DNA of 64,000 nucleotides from NCBI GenBank assembly GCA_045600965.1, contig JAZRYW010000043.1, positions 44,474-108,473 on the forward strand. The letters are read 5' to 3'. Both the position numbers and the translations under genes were made by a program. Within the stretch, counting starts at the first letter, position 1, and each line of letters starts with the position of its first letter. Source of the stretch: RGIG6374 sp045600965. Its GTDB lineage: Bacteria; Bacteroidota; Bacteroidia; Bacteroidales; UBA932. Shown here piece after piece: positions 25,636 to 34,579 of this stretch. The notes beneath the pieces were generated by a model. It did no database searches. It saw nothing but the letters and a program-made list of their open reading frames with translations, and was not told the origin of the DNA.

Positions 25636-28212
25636 CTATTCGACTGACAGACTTGCGCGGGCTTTTCCCAGCCCTTTCCCGCTTACGGTCAGGACGGCTT
25701 CACCCGTTTGCTTACCGGCCTGGACAATCACGACAAGTTGTCCGTGAAACGCCTTCATAGACGGCTTGACGAATACCTCGGTGGAGGTGGCATCTCCGTT
25801 GCAGCAGGCTTTGAATGAGGCTGCGCCTTCAACCTTGAAATCAAGTCTGTCTGCGGCATCGGGGCATAGGTTTCCGTCCCTGTCCACTATGCGGACCGTC
25901 ACGAAAGCAAGATCGGGCGTGTCTGCGGCATCCCCGTCGCTGTAGACAGGCGTTCCCGACAGTGTGCTCCTGTCGGCTGACAGTTCGATATGGTGGGGTT
26001 TCCCCGCAGTCCGCACAGTGCAGCTGTCGGCTGCATTGCCGGATTCGTCATAGGCAACAACCTTTATCTCTCCAGGCTCGTAGTCCACATCCGTCCAGCG
26101 GAGACGATATCTGTCAAGGCGGTTGCTCCCGCGCCCAGCAGAGGCATCCGGAACAAGATAGACGTCCCCCCAGGGCACAGTCACTTCAACCCTTCCCGCG
26201 AGATACTCCTCCATAGACAGGTCCTGCTTGCGCAGACGCCCCCTGCTGCGGCCGTTGACAAAGAGTTCGGCTTCGGGATACGTGGTATATGCGAATACCG
26301 GAGTGTTTTCTCCTTCACGGCCTTTCCAGGTCCAATGGGGCAGGATATGGAGCGTGTTTTCAGAACTGTTCCAATGGGTACGGTAAAGGAAGGCCCTGTC
26401 CTTGGGAAGGCCGGCCAGGTCGAATATGCCGAAATAGGAACTGCGTGAGGGCCAGTATTCATCATAAGGCGTGGGTTCTCCGAGATAGTCGAAGCCGGTC
26501 CAAACGAACTCGCCGAGCACCCAGGGCAGCTTGTCCTGCCACATCCAGTCGTCATCGGGGAGATTGCTCCAGGAGCAGGCGTCAAGGTCGTATGAGGATA
26601 TCTGCCCGTCGTCATAGGCCCTGCCTCTGGCTTCTTCAGCCGGAAACTTGTACACACCCCGTGAGGAGACCGTGGAGGCGGTCTCAGTCCCAAGAACGAA
26701 ACCCTTGGGTGATTTCTCATATCCCTTCTGATATACGTGCAGCCTGTAGTTGAAGCCGGGTATGTCCATTTCCTGCCATACACCGCTGTTCATAGGAGCC
26801 TCCCCCTGGTCCATTCCCTGGGTGCAGGGGCGGGTCCCGTCAAGACGGTGGACGAGTTCCTGCATAAGCCTCGTGTATTTCAGACCCTCTTCGCTTCCCT
26901 GCTCGGGTATCTCATTCCCTATCGAATACATAATCACCGAAGGGTGGTTCCGGCTTGAAAGGACAAGGCTGGTGATGTCCTTCTCCCACCATTGTCCGAA
27001 GAAGCGCGAATAGCCGTTGGCACATTTGGGATAGAGCCACATATCGAAAGATTCTGCCATCACCATCATCCCCATACTGTCACATATTTCCATCTGCCAC
27101 GGGGCCGGAGCGTTGTGGGAGGTGCGTATGGCGTCGCATCCGATTTCCTTGAGCAGCCTGACCTGCCTGCGGAATGCGGCCTTGTTGAAGGCTGTGCCCA
27201 GAGGACCGAGGTCGTGATGGAGGCACACGCCCTTTATCTTGCGCACCTGTCCGTTGAGCCTGAAGCCGTCAGATGAGAATGAAATCTCCCTTATTCCCAA
27301 GGGCGTCTGCATGCTGTCCCACAGCCTGTCCCCTTCCCAAAGTTCTGTCACGAGGGTGTAAAGGACAGGGCGCTCGGGGCTCCAGAGCATAGCGTCGGTG
27401 AGCGTCAGCGCCTGGCGTGATATTTTCGACCAGTGGGGACCGGATGCAACGCTGGCAAGCGTCCTGCCGTCCGCATCCATTATGCTCTGCCTGACCTCAA
27501 GACCTTCGGTGCTGTCGGCGCAGATTTCGCTTGTCACATATATCCTGACTGAATCGGCCTTGGCCGCATCCTCTGAAATGCCGGTGATGGAAGCGGCGCG
27601 GGCAAAAGTGCCGTTGGCGGCAAGATATCTTTCCTTGTGAAGCAACAGGCGGACAGGGCGGTAAAGTCCTGCACCGGGGTACCAGCGGCTTGATTCCTCA
27701 ATGTTCTCCAGATGAACGGCAAGTGTGTGCAATCCCGCCGCGCAGCCGTCCGTGAAGGATGTTATGTCAATGCTGAACACGCTGTAGCCGTTGGCCCATT
27801 CTCCTGCATACCGGCCGTCAATCCACACTTTCGGCTCGCTCATCGCGCCGTCGAATATCAGTTCGGCGTGGGAATAGCCTTCGGGAATGAATATTTCCCT
27901 GCGGTACCAGCCTTCTCCTGTCCAGGGCAGGCTGCCGGTACGGCCTGTTTTCTCAGTTGCCTGCATTTCTCCGTTCTGCACTATCGCCACCACCTGTTTG
28001 TCAATATCCTTGTCGAACGGACCGGATATGGCCCAGTCGTGAGGAACGGTCACATTCTCCCAGAAGGAATCGTCATATTCCGGGGCGAAGGCTCCTTCCG
28101 CCTGCCCGCGATGGAACTTCCAGTTTTCAAGAAGGAGAGTCTCACTGCTCTGGGCAAAACCGGCAGGAAGACAACAGATTGTCAGGAAAATTGAAATCAG
28201 GACTTTTTTCAT
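25636..28212 (-). CDS. Secreted GH2 glycoside hydrolase (beta-galactosidase-like, DUF4982 type)
   Basis: 858 residues from the ATG at 28212 (MKKVLISIFLTICC), which gives a clean signal peptide ending near GFAQ; an upstream ATG at 28260 overlaps the promoter box. Domains: sugar-binding jelly roll (residues about 25-190, WENVTVPHDWAI), Ig-like domain, GH2 barrel with acid/base Glu434 in YSIGNEIPEQ and nucleophile Glu510 in LGTETASTVSSRG, then GEFVWTGFDYLGEPTPY and C-terminal beta domains. It probably removes terminal beta-galactosyl or related residues from glycans in the periplasm or at the surface. Substrate cannot be fixed from sequence. No SusC/SusD pair is adjacent, so it is not in a classic polysaccharide-utilisation locus. 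Confidence 0.9.
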   Translation of the reverse strand: MKKVLISIFLTICCLPAGFAQSSETLLLENWKFHRGQAEGAFAPEYDDSFWENVTVPHDWAISGPFDKDIDKQVVAIVQNGEMQATEKTGRTGSLPWTGEGWYRREIFIPEGYSHAELIFDGAMSEPKVWIDGRYAGEWANGYSVFSIDITSFTDGCAAGLHTLAVHLENIEESSRWYPGAGLYRPVRLLLHKERYLAANGTFARAASITGISEDAAKADSVRIYVTSEICADSTEGLEVRQSIMDADGRTLASVASGPHWSKISRQALTLTDAMLWSPERPVLYTLVTELWEGDRLWDSMQTPLGIREISFSSDGFRLNGQVRKIKGVCLHHDLGPLGTAFNKAAFRRQVRLLKEIGCDAIRTSHNAPAPWQMEICDSMGMMVMAESFDMWLYPKCANGYSRFFGQWWEKDITSLVLSSRNHPSVIMYSIGNEIPEQGSEEGLKYTRLMQELVHRLDGTRPCTQGMDQGEAPMNSGVWQEMDIPGFNYRLHVYQKGYEKSPKGFVLGTETASTVSSRGVYKFPAEEARGRAYDDGQISSYDLDACSWSNLPDDDWMWQDKLPWVLGEFVWTGFDYLGEPTPYDEYWPSRSSYFGIFDLAGLPKDRAFLYRTHWNSSENTLHILPHWTWKGREGENTPVFAYTTYPEAELFVNGRSRGRLRKQDLSMEEYLAGRVEVTVPWGDVYLVPDASAGRGSNRLDRYRLRWTDVDYEPGEIKVVAYDESGNAADSCTVRTAGKPHHIELSADRSTLSGTPVYSDGDAADTPDLAFVTVRIVDRDGNLCPDAADRLDFKVEGAASFKACCNGDATSTEVFVKPSMKAFHGQLVVIVQAGKQTGEAVLTVSGKGLGKARASLSVE

Positions 28213-28257
28213 TGCTGAGCTTTTTCTTGTGTCGTCCGCATTGGTGACCGGACTCTT

Positions 28258-28265
28258 CAAAGATA
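28258..28265 (-). promoter_or_regulatory. Putative -7 box of the GH2 gene
   Basis: Minus-strand TATCTTTG, 46 bases upstream of the ATG at 28212. No -33 TTTG is seen. Confidence 0.5.
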
Positions 28266-28294
28266 GTGAACATTTTTAAAAATTCCGTAATTCC

Positions 28295-28313
28295 TGACGG
28301 CACGAAGCCGTCA
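28295..28313 (-). promoter_or_regulatory. Inverted repeat upstream of the GH2 promoter
   Basis: TGACGGC (28295-28301) and GCCGTCA (28307-28313), perfect 7-base arms with a 5-base spacer, centred about 40-50 bases upstream of the predicted transcription start. It could be an operator or activator site; it has no T-run, which argues against a terminator. Confidence 0.35.
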
Positions 28314-28319
28314 CACAAC

Positions 28320-28368
28320 AAAAAAAGGATGACCTCAAGTCCCGGGACTTATTGGTCATCCTTTTTTT
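28320..28368. terminator. Bidirectional-looking terminator after mmdB
   Basis: Arms of 15 bases pair an A-run plus GGATGACC (28320-28334) with GGTCATCC plus a T-run (28354-28368). The loop holds a perfect 14-base palindrome AAGTCCCGGGACTT (28337-28350). It ends the methylmalonyl-CoA decarboxylase operon on the minus strand. Confidence 0.85.
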
Positions 28369-28383
28369 GTTATATCTCAGGGA

Positions 28384-29526
28384 TTAACCGAGGAATCCGA
28401 GGAGCATGCCTGCAGCAACAGCCGAACCTATCACACCGGCCACGTTGGGGCCCATAGCGTGCATCAGGAGGTAGTTGGTGTTGTCGTATTCGAGACCCAC
28501 GTTGTTCGATACGCGGGCTGCGTCGGGCACTGCCGATACGCCTGCGTTGCCGATCAGAGGGTTGATCTTGTTGCCTTCCTTGAGGAACAGGTTGAAGAAT
28601 TTCACGAACAGCACGCCTGTGAAGGTTGCGATGAAGAACGATGCCGCACCGATGAGGAAGATGAATACGGAACGGGTCTGAAGGAACTGGTCGGCCTGGG
28701 TCGATGCACCTACGGTGACACCGATCAGGATGGTGACTATGTCGATCAGAGGACCGCTTGCAGTGTTGGCAAGACGACGTGTCACGCCGCTTTCCTTGAG
28801 AAGGTTGCCGAAGAAGAGCATACCGAGCAACGGAATGCCCGAGGGCACGATGAATGCCGTGAGCAGGAAGCCGATGATGGGGAAGAGCTTCTTCTCGGTG
28901 GGAGAAACGGCTCTCGGCGCTTTCATACGGATAAGACGTTCCTTCTTGGTGGTCAGGAGCCTCATTACAGGGGGCTGGATTACGGGAACGAGAGCCATAT
29001 AAGAGTATGCCGATACTGCGATTGCGCCCATCATATCGGGAGCGAGGCGTGAGGAGAGGAAGATGGCGGTGGGGCCGTCAGCGCCTCCGATGATGCCTAT
29101 TGCACCTGCCTGGGCAGGATCGAATCCCACTGCAAGCGAGATGGCGTATGCTCCGAAGATGCCGAACTGCGCGGCTGCTCCGATAAGGAAGAGCTTCGGG
29201 TTGGCGATCAGGGCCGAGAAATCGGTCATTGCACCGATTCCGAGGAAGATAAGGGGAGGGTAGAAGCCCTGCTTGACACCCTGGTAAAGGATGTTGAGCA
29301 CGGAGCCCTCTTCATACACGCCGACATTCAGCCCCGCGAAGAGGGGAATGTTGCCGATGAGGATACCGAACCCGATGGGGACCAGAAGCATAGGCTCCCA
29401 GTCCTTCTTGATTGCCAGGTAGATGAAAATACATCCGATGACAATCATTATGAGGTAGTTCCACTCGAAATTGGCGAAACCGGTGTATCCCCAGAACTGC
29501 TTGAGGTTGGTGATGATGTTTTCCAT
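28384..29526 (-). CDS. mmdB: Na+-transporting methylmalonyl-CoA decarboxylase beta subunit (OadB family)
   Basis: 380 residues from the ATG at 29526 (MENIITNLKQFWGYTG). Very hydrophobic with nine or more spans. The sodium-binding signature GGADGPTAIFLSS with its essential Asp is present, as are the N-terminal block LLVPIGFGILIGNIP and the C-terminal NYLLMHAMGPNVAGVIGS. It couples removal of carboxyl from carboxybiotin to export of Na+. It is the last gene of the mce-mmdA-mmdD-mmdC-mmdB operon, one base after the biotin carrier stop, and precedes a strong terminator. Confidence 0.96.
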   Translation of the reverse strand: MENIITNLKQFWGYTGFANFEWNYLIMIVIGCIFIYLAIKKDWEPMLLVPIGFGILIGNIPLFAGLNVGVYEEGSVLNILYQGVKQGFYPPLIFLGIGAMTDFSALIANPKLFLIGAAAQFGIFGAYAISLAVGFDPAQAGAIGIIGGADGPTAIFLSSRLAPDMMGAIAVSAYSYMALVPVIQPPVMRLLTTKKERLIRMKAPRAVSPTEKKLFPIIGFLLTAFIVPSGIPLLGMLFFGNLLKESGVTRRLANTASGPLIDIVTILIGVTVGASTQADQFLQTRSVFIFLIGAASFFIATFTGVLFVKFFNLFLKEGNKINPLIGNAGVSAVPDAARVSNNVGLEYDNTNYLLMHAMGPNVAGVIGSAVAAGMLLGFLG

Positions 29527-29527
29527 A

Positions 29528-29971
29528 CTATGCAATCACTGCTAATGCTGCGCCTTCGAGTACGGAATCGCCGTTTGCAACCTTGAACGACACTGTACCT
29601 TCGCAGGGAGCCTCGATATTGTTTTCCATCTTCATCGCTTCGAGGACAAGTATGACCTGTCCCTTGGTCACGTGGTCGCCTTCCTTGCACTTGAGACTGA
29701 GGACAACACCCGGGAGGGGAGAGTTGACAACCTTTCCGCCGGCGGGCGCTGCGACAGCGGCGGGAGCGGCCTTTGCAGCGGGAGCAGCCGAAGGAGCGGC
29801 TGCCGCGGGCTTGCTGACAACGCTGACGGTCTTCTTGGGCTTGCTGATGGGCTTTTCGAATTCTACGTTGTAGGGAGTGCCGTTGACTTCGACAGACGCA
29901 ACATTCTCCTCTACGCTGTTGATGGTAACGTTGTAGTTGTTACCGTTGATTTTCAACTTGTATTCTTTCAT
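29528..29971 (-). CDS. mmdC: Biotin carrier protein of methylmalonyl-CoA decarboxylase
   Basis: 147 residues. The C-terminal biotinyl domain has the modification site VLEAMKMENNIEAP with the target Lys in MKM. A flexible Ala/Pro-rich linker (residues about 50-75) joins it to an N-terminal short beta domain with YNVEFEKPISKPKK. It carries carboxybiotin from MmdA to MmdB. It follows the mmdD gene by 9 bases. Confidence 0.95.
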   Translation of the reverse strand: MKEYKLKINGNNYNVTINSVEENVASVEVNGTPYNVEFEKPISKPKKTVSVVSKPAAAAPSAAPAAKAAPAAVAAPAGGKVVNSPLPGVVLSLKCKEGDHVTKGQVILVLEAMKMENNIEAPCEGTVSFKVANGDSVLEGAALAVIA

Positions 29972-29980
29972 AATTCAGTT

Positions 29981-30913
29981 CTATTTGTTCTTTTTTACTT
30001 GAGGAGCCTGTCTGAGAGAGTAGATCTTGGAACTCCAGGGTGAGTATGAGCGGTCGGTGTGGTTCTGGGTCACCACGAAGCTTTCCTCGTCGTGTGCGGC
30101 GTTCTCCTCCGAGTAGAGATGGAGAGCGGCTGCAATTGCGGCGTAGGTCTCGGCCGGCGTCTCGGCGAAGGTGCCTGAACCTTCTGCCTGGTCTGAGGCG
30201 TGAGGCCGGGACTTCTTGTCGGCGAGCCTGATGTTGGCCTTTCCGATGCTCTTGAAGATGAAATAGAGGATGATCAGGGCCATGAACACCACCGACATAC
30301 AGAGCACTGCCATAATCCAGCCGTAGGGGTCCATTTCCTTCATGCGCTGGGGCTTGGCTCCCTTGTCGACAAGGGAGTTGTTGGTGCTGGGGGAGGTCTG
30401 CTTCATCACATCCCATCCCTCGCCGTCGCCGGTGATGGAACCTTCTCCGTCCATTACGCGCCCATAGGATACGTTGTCGGGAAGGTCCTTGCGCACTTTG
30501 ATGCGGTCGATCACGGTCTTGCCGTCACCTTTGGTGAAGATGATCTCGTCCGCGTCGGCAAGGTTGAAGGAGACGTGGAAAGTGCCTCTGAAAGGCTGGT
30601 TGTCGGCCCAGAATATCACGTGCTGGCGGGGCTTGATCTTGGTCAGTATGTCACCGCCCGGGATGATGTATTTTTTAAGGTTTGCCGGATCGTCGGAGAG
30701 ATAGCATCCTCCGATGTCGACTGTGCCGTAGGATGAGTTGAAGAGCGCGAACCAGGCGCTCTGCTGACCGAAGTCATCCTGGAAGTCGTCAGTGTTGACG
30801 ACCAGGAATTCGTTCAGCCTCATTGCGTCCTGACTCTGGGCACCTGCACCCATAGCCACGGAAAGACCGGCAATTACAAGAAATAATCTTATTTTTCTCA
30901 TTGCCGATGTCAT
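29981..30913 (-). CDS. mmdD: OadG-family subunit fused to a lamin-tail-like domain
   Basis: 310 residues; the ATG at 30913 overlaps the mmdA stop (TAATG) and a second ATG at 30901 begins the signal peptide MRKIRLFLVIAGLSVAMG. After the signal comes a lamin-tail-like beta domain (residues about 30-150: LNEFLVVNTDDF, SAWFALFNSS, IGGCYLSDDP), then a membrane span (residues about 200-222, GWIMAVLCMSVVFMALIILY) and a cytosolic tail ending in an OadG-type segment with YSPWSSKIYSLRQ. In other organisms the small gamma/delta subunit only has the span and tail. The extra periplasmic domain is known from Bacteroidota OadG proteins; its task is unknown. Confidence 0.88.
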   Translation of the reverse strand: MTSAMRKIRLFLVIAGLSVAMGAGAQSQDAMRLNEFLVVNTDDFQDDFGQQSAWFALFNSSYGTVDIGGCYLSDDPANLKKYIIPGGDILTKIKPRQHVIFWADNQPFRGTFHVSFNLADADEIIFTKGDGKTVIDRIKVRKDLPDNVSYGRVMDGEGSITGDGEGWDVMKQTSPSTNNSLVDKGAKPQRMKEMDPYGWIMAVLCMSVVFMALIILYFIFKSIGKANIRLADKKSRPHASDQAEGSGTFAETPAETYAAIAAALHLYSEENAAHDEESFVVTQNHTDRSYSPWSSKIYSLRQAPQVKKNK

Positions 30914-32466
30914 TAGAGGGGAAGATTGTCGTGTTTCTTTGCAGGGTTGCTGAGCTTCTTGGTCGAAAGCTGTTCAAGCGCGCGTATAATGCGGAAACGG
31001 GTGTTGCGGGGTTCTATGACATCGTCGATGTAACCGTACTTCGCGGCATTGTAAGGATTTGCGAATGCATCGCGGTATTCCTTCTCCTTTTCTGCCTTGA
31101 ACGCAGCGGGATCTTCAGCCTCCTTGAGCTCCTTGCCGTATAGAACGCCGATTGCGCCGGAAGGACCCATAACTGCAATTTCTGCAGAAGGCCAGGCGTA
31201 GTTGATGTCGCCGCGGAGGTGCTTCGAACTCATCACGCAGTATGCGCCGCCGTATGACTTGCGGAGCGTGACGGTGATCTTGGGAACAGTGGCCTCTCCG
31301 AAAGCGTAGAGGAGCTTTGCTCCGTGAAGGATGACACCGTTGTATTCCTGCTGGGTGCCGGGAAGGAAACCGGGCACGTCGACGAGGGTGATGATGGGGA
31401 TGTTGAACGCATCGCAGAAGCGGACGAAACGGGCGCCCTTGCGGGAAGCGTTGCAGTCGAGAACGCCTGCGAGAACCTTGGGCTGGTTGGCTACGACGCC
31501 GACAGCGGTGCCGCCGAAGCGGGCGAAGCCGACGATTATGTTCTTGGCGTAGTCTGCGTGTACTTCGAGGAACTTGCCGTCATCGACGATGGAGCCGATG
31601 ACTTCATACATATCGTATGCCTGGTTGGGGTTGTCGGGGATGATTTCGTTGAGCGAATCGTCGCGACGGTCGATGGGGTCTTCAGTGGGAAGATAAGGAG
31701 GCTCCTCCATATTGTTCTGGGGGAGGTAACTCAGGAGTTCGCGGATAAGGGCGATGCCTTCAGCCTCATTGTCGACTGCAAAGTGTGCCACACCGCTCTT
31801 GGTGGAGTGAACGCTTGCGCCGCCGAGGTCTTCCTGGGATACGTCTTCACCTGTGACTGACTTCACTACGGAAGGGCCGGTGAGGAACATATAGCTTGTG
31901 CCGCGGGTCATTATGGTGAAGTCGGTAAGGGCGGGGGAGTATACCGCACCGCCTGCGCAGGGACCGAAGATGCCTGAAATCTGGGGAACAACACCGGATG
32001 CAAGGATGTTGCGCTGGAATATTTCGGTGTATCCTGCAAGTGCGTTGACACCTTCCTGGATACGTGCTCCGCCCGAGTCGTTGAGTCCGATGACGGGGGC
32101 GCCGACCTTCATTGCCTGGTCGAGGACCTTGCATATCTTCTGCGCGAGTGTTTCGGAAAGGGACCCGCCGATGACGGTGAAGTCCTGTGCGAACACATAC
32201 ACCAGACGACCTGCAACGGTACCGTAACCTGTAACGACACCGTCGCCGAGGAACGTGGTCTTTTCCATTCCGAAGTTGTGGCAACGATGTGTCACGAACA
32301 TATCGAATTCTTCAAAACTGCCTTCGTCAAGAAGCATTGCAATTCTTTCGCGGGCGGTGTATTTGCCTTTATCGTGCTGCGCGACGATTCTCTTTTCACC
32401 ACCGCCGAGACGAGCCTTCTCTCTAAGTTCGATGAGGGCCTTGATTTGTTCGGTTTGTTTGCTCAT
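30913..32466 (-). CDS. mmdA: Methylmalonyl-CoA decarboxylase alpha subunit (carboxyltransferase)
   Basis: 517 residues. Crotonase-type acyl-CoA carboxyltransferase with [53 protein letters not shown] (oxyanion hole region) and the second-half block [19 protein letters not shown]. It moves the carboxyl group of methylmalonyl-CoA to biotin on MmdC, giving propionyl-CoA. With the epimerase in front and the Na+ pump subunits behind, it completes the succinate-to-propionate branch. A propionyl-CoA carboxylase role in reverse is the main alternative, but the OadB and OadG neighbours favour the decarboxylase. Confidence 0.94.
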   Translation of the reverse strand: MSKQTEQIKALIELREKARLGGGEKRIVAQHDKGKYTARERIAMLLDEGSFEEFDMFVTHRCHNFGMEKTTFLGDGVVTGYGTVAGRLVYVFAQDFTVIGGSLSETLAQKICKVLDQAMKVGAPVIGLNDSGGARIQEGVNALAGYTEIFQRNILASGVVPQISGIFGPCAGGAVYSPALTDFTIMTRGTSYMFLTGPSVVKSVTGEDVSQEDLGGASVHSTKSGVAHFAVDNEAEGIALIRELLSYLPQNNMEEPPYLPTEDPIDRRDDSLNEIIPDNPNQAYDMYEVIGSIVDDGKFLEVHADYAKNIIVGFARFGGTAVGVVANQPKVLAGVLDCNASRKGARFVRFCDAFNIPIITLVDVPGFLPGTQQEYNGVILHGAKLLYAFGEATVPKITVTLRKSYGGAYCVMSSKHLRGDINYAWPSAEIAVMGPSGAIGVLYGKELKEAEDPAAFKAEKEKEYRDAFANPYNAAKYGYIDDVIEPRNTRFRIIRALEQLSTKKLSNPAKKHDNLPL

Positions 32467-32484
32467 TATATGAAATGTTAAGAA

Positions 32485-32901
32485 TTATTTCTGATCGGGA
32501 TATTCGCAGAGTTCGGTCAGCACGCCCATTGTTGACTTGGGGTGGAGGAAAGCGATCCGGAGGCTGTCAGCGCCCTTGCGGGGAGCCTGGTCGATGACCC
32601 TGACGCCTTTTTCAACCGCTTCGTCGAGGCAGGCCTGAACGCCTTTTGCCGTAGCGAATGCTATGTGATGGATACCTTCACCGCGTTTTTCGATGAAACC
32701 GGCTACAGTGCTTTCCGGGCAGGTGGGCTCAAGAAGTTCAATCTTGGTCTGTCCGATCTTGAAGAAGGCGGTCTTGACCTTCTGGTCAGCGACTTCTTCG
32801 ATTTTGTAGCACTTGAGTCCGAGAATGTTCTCGTAGTAGGGGATAGCCGTTTCGAGCGACTTGACAGCTATGCCCAGATGTTCGATGTGAGTAAGTTCCA
32901 T
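32485..32901 (-). CDS. mce: Methylmalonyl-CoA epimerase
   Basis: 138 residues, glyoxalase/VOC fold. Metal-ligand histidine near the start (THIEHLGIAV), ELLEPT, and GEGIHHIAFAT carry the family pattern; Glu in the final VLTELCEYP. It converts the S and R forms of methylmalonyl-CoA and feeds the decarboxylase encoded just downstream. First gene of the operon, with 18 bases to mmdA. Confidence 0.96.
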   Translation of the reverse strand: MELTHIEHLGIAVKSLETAIPYYENILGLKCYKIEEVADQKVKTAFFKIGQTKIELLEPTCPESTVAGFIEKRGEGIHHIAFATAKGVQACLDEAVEKGVRVIDQAPRKGADSLRIAFLHPKSTMGVLTELCEYPDQK

Positions 32902-32965
32902 AATATTTTATGATTTTTTAATGTGAATATGCGCTTTTACACCAAATAATTAAAATTAACGCGCG

Positions 32966-32997
32966 CAAAAGTATTAAAGAATACCAACATAAACAAA
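32966..32997 (-). promoter_or_regulatory. Promoter of the methylmalonyl-CoA operon
   Basis: Minus-strand -7 box TACTTTTG (32973-32966) with -33 TTTG (32997-32994) at a 20-base gap. The -33 box lies within the T-run of the yebC terminator. The leader is about 60 bases, A/T-rich, with no riboswitch-like fold seen. Confidence 0.7.
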
Positions 32998-33024
32998 AAA
33001 AGCGGCCCGCAGGGTCGCTTTTTT
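32995..33024 (-). terminator. Terminator after yebC
   Basis: An A-run with GCGGCCC (33002-33008), loop GCA, then GGGTCGC (33012-33018) and a T-run. On the minus strand one pair is an A-C mismatch; on the plus strand it is a G-T pair. It ends the TPR-yebC transcript and abuts the next promoter. Confidence 0.75.
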
Positions 33025-33045
33025 ATCAACAACATATCAACCTTC

Positions 33046-33792
33046 CTAGTCGAGCTGGAGATTGTGATATACGTTCTGGACGTCTTCGTCCTCTTCCAGC
33101 GCGTCGATGAGCTTCATCAGGGATTCGCGCTGGTCTTCGGGGAGTTCCTTGAGCTCCACGTTGGGGATGCGGGTGAATTCCGCTGAGACCATCTCGAGCC
33201 CGTGGCTCTCGATATACTGCTGGATCTGGTTGAATGCGGTGAAGTCACCGTATATCATTATGCAGTCGAAGCTGTCGTCGTCATCCTCGTCCTTTTCAAC
33301 CTTGAAGATCTCCTCACAGCCGAAATCGATCAGGTCGAGTTCGAGTTCTTCCATATCGATGCCGCCGTTGTCCTTGATCTTGAAGAAACTCTTGCGGTCG
33401 AACATATAGTCCACCGAACCGGAGGTGCCGAGGCTTCCGCCGAACTTGGTGAAGTAACTGCGGACGTTGGCGACGGTTCTCTTGTTGTTGTCGGTCGCCG
33501 TTTCCACCAGGAACGCGATGCCGTGGGGACCGTAGCCTTCGTACACTATCTCCTTGTAGTCCGCCTGATCCTTCTCGGAAGCGCGCTTGATGGCGCGTTC
33601 GACGTTCTCCTTGGGCATATTCTCGCTCCTTGCAGTCTGGAGGAGTGCGCGGAGACGGGGGTTGCCGGTCACATCGGGACCGCCCTGTTTCACGGCTATG
33701 GTGATTTCCTTTCCAATCTTTGTGAAGGTCTTGGCCATATGGCCCCAACGTTTGAACTTGCGTTCCTTCCTGAATTCAAATGCTCTTCCCAT
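33046..33792 (-). CDS. yebC: YebC/PmpR family protein
   Basis: 248 residues. Starts MGRAFEFRKERKFKRWGHMA and has FTKIGKEITIAVKQGGPD and the family block YEGYGPHGIAFLVE, then an acidic loop DEDDDDSFD. YebC proteins act as DNA-binding regulators or, for the YeeN/YebC group, help the ribosome with difficult peptide bonds. The sequence does not settle which. The gene follows the TPR gene after 8 bases. Confidence 0.96.
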   Translation of the reverse strand: MGRAFEFRKERKFKRWGHMAKTFTKIGKEITIAVKQGGPDVTGNPRLRALLQTARSENMPKENVERAIKRASEKDQADYKEIVYEGYGPHGIAFLVETATDNNKRTVANVRSYFTKFGGSLGTSGSVDYMFDRKSFFKIKDNGGIDMEELELDLIDFGCEEIFKVEKDEDDDDSFDCIMIYGDFTAFNQIQQYIESHGLEMVSAEFTRIPNVELKELPEDQRESLMKLIDALEEDEDVQNVYHNLQLD

Positions 33793-33800
33793 AGCCGATA

Positions 33801-34469
33801 CTATTTGATTCTTGAGATGTACTTGTCGATGTCGTACGCTTCGTATGATGCGGGGTAGAGGACCTTGATCTTTTCGTAGAATTCGACTGCCCCGTCATTG
33901 TCACCGAGTTCCTCGCAGACAAGTCCGGCCTTCAGCATATACTTTGCGGTCAGGTCATTGTCGGAGGCCGCGATGGCCTTGTTGTACCACACGAGAGCTT
34001 CGGAGTTGTTTCCAAGTCCGACGTATGCGTCACCTATGCAGCAGAGAGCGCGTGCCTTGGTGACCGATTCCCTGCCGTTGTACTTCTTGAGGTAGCTGAT
34101 GGCTTCCTGGAAGTTGCCCAGCTGGAGTTCGCAGATGCCTGCGTACATATATGCGGCCTGACCTGCCTTTGCGCCGAACTGGTCGATGACCTGTGCGAAG
34201 CCGAGGGCGTTGCCGTCACCGTTGAGCGCCTGGCTGTAGTCCTCTGCGCGGAAATAGGTCTCCGCTGTGAACATCTGGGCTCGCGCCGTCTCCCTGGCGG
34301 GTTCGGCAACCCACCTGTTGAACGCATAGATGCCGAGTGCCACGGCCACTATGCCGACGATAACCCAAGTGAAGAGAGACTCGTACTTCTTAAGGAAGAG
34401 TTCAACCCTGGAAGCCGCTTCGACAACCTGTCCGTTGTCCTGATTCTGTTTGCTTTGATTGTTTGCCAT
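33801..34469 (-). CDS. Membrane-anchored TPR protein
   Basis: 222 residues. One membrane span near residues 34-53 (WVIVGIVAVALGIYAFNRWV), then four or five tetratricopeptide repeats (AAYMYAGICELQLGNFQEAI, ALCCIGDAYVGLGNNSEALV and others). It resembles YfgM/BamD-like periplasmic scaffold proteins common in Bacteroidota. Partner unknown. Divergent from recF across a short A/T-rich region. Confidence 0.85.
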   Translation of the reverse strand: MANNQSKQNQDNGQVVEAASRVELFLKKYESLFTWVIVGIVAVALGIYAFNRWVAEPARETARAQMFTAETYFRAEDYSQALNGDGNALGFAQVIDQFGAKAGQAAYMYAGICELQLGNFQEAISYLKKYNGRESVTKARALCCIGDAYVGLGNNSEALVWYNKAIAASDNDLTAKYMLKAGLVCEELGDNDGAVEFYEKIKVLYPASYEAYDIDKYISRIK

Positions 34470-34507
34470 TGCTATTGTATTTTCTATATTTTTTCCGATA
34501 GGAAACG

Positions 34508-34537
34508 CAAAAATACAATAAAAAGTGCAAACACAAA
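34508..34537 (-). promoter_or_regulatory. Putative promoter of the TPR-yebC operon
   Basis: Minus-strand -7 box TATTTTTG (34515-34508) with a TTTG at 34537-34534, gap 18 bases, slightly short. Confidence 0.5.
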
Positions 34538-34546
34538 CTATTTTTG

Positions 34547-34554
34547 TAATTTTG
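34547..34554 (+). promoter_or_regulatory. Putative -7 box of the recF operon
   Basis: TAATTTTG lies 25 bases before the recF ATG. Another match TATTTTTG lies at 34539-34546. No clear -33 was found. Confidence 0.5.
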
Positions 34555-34579
34555 TGAGGCCAAAAGACAACTACGCCGT

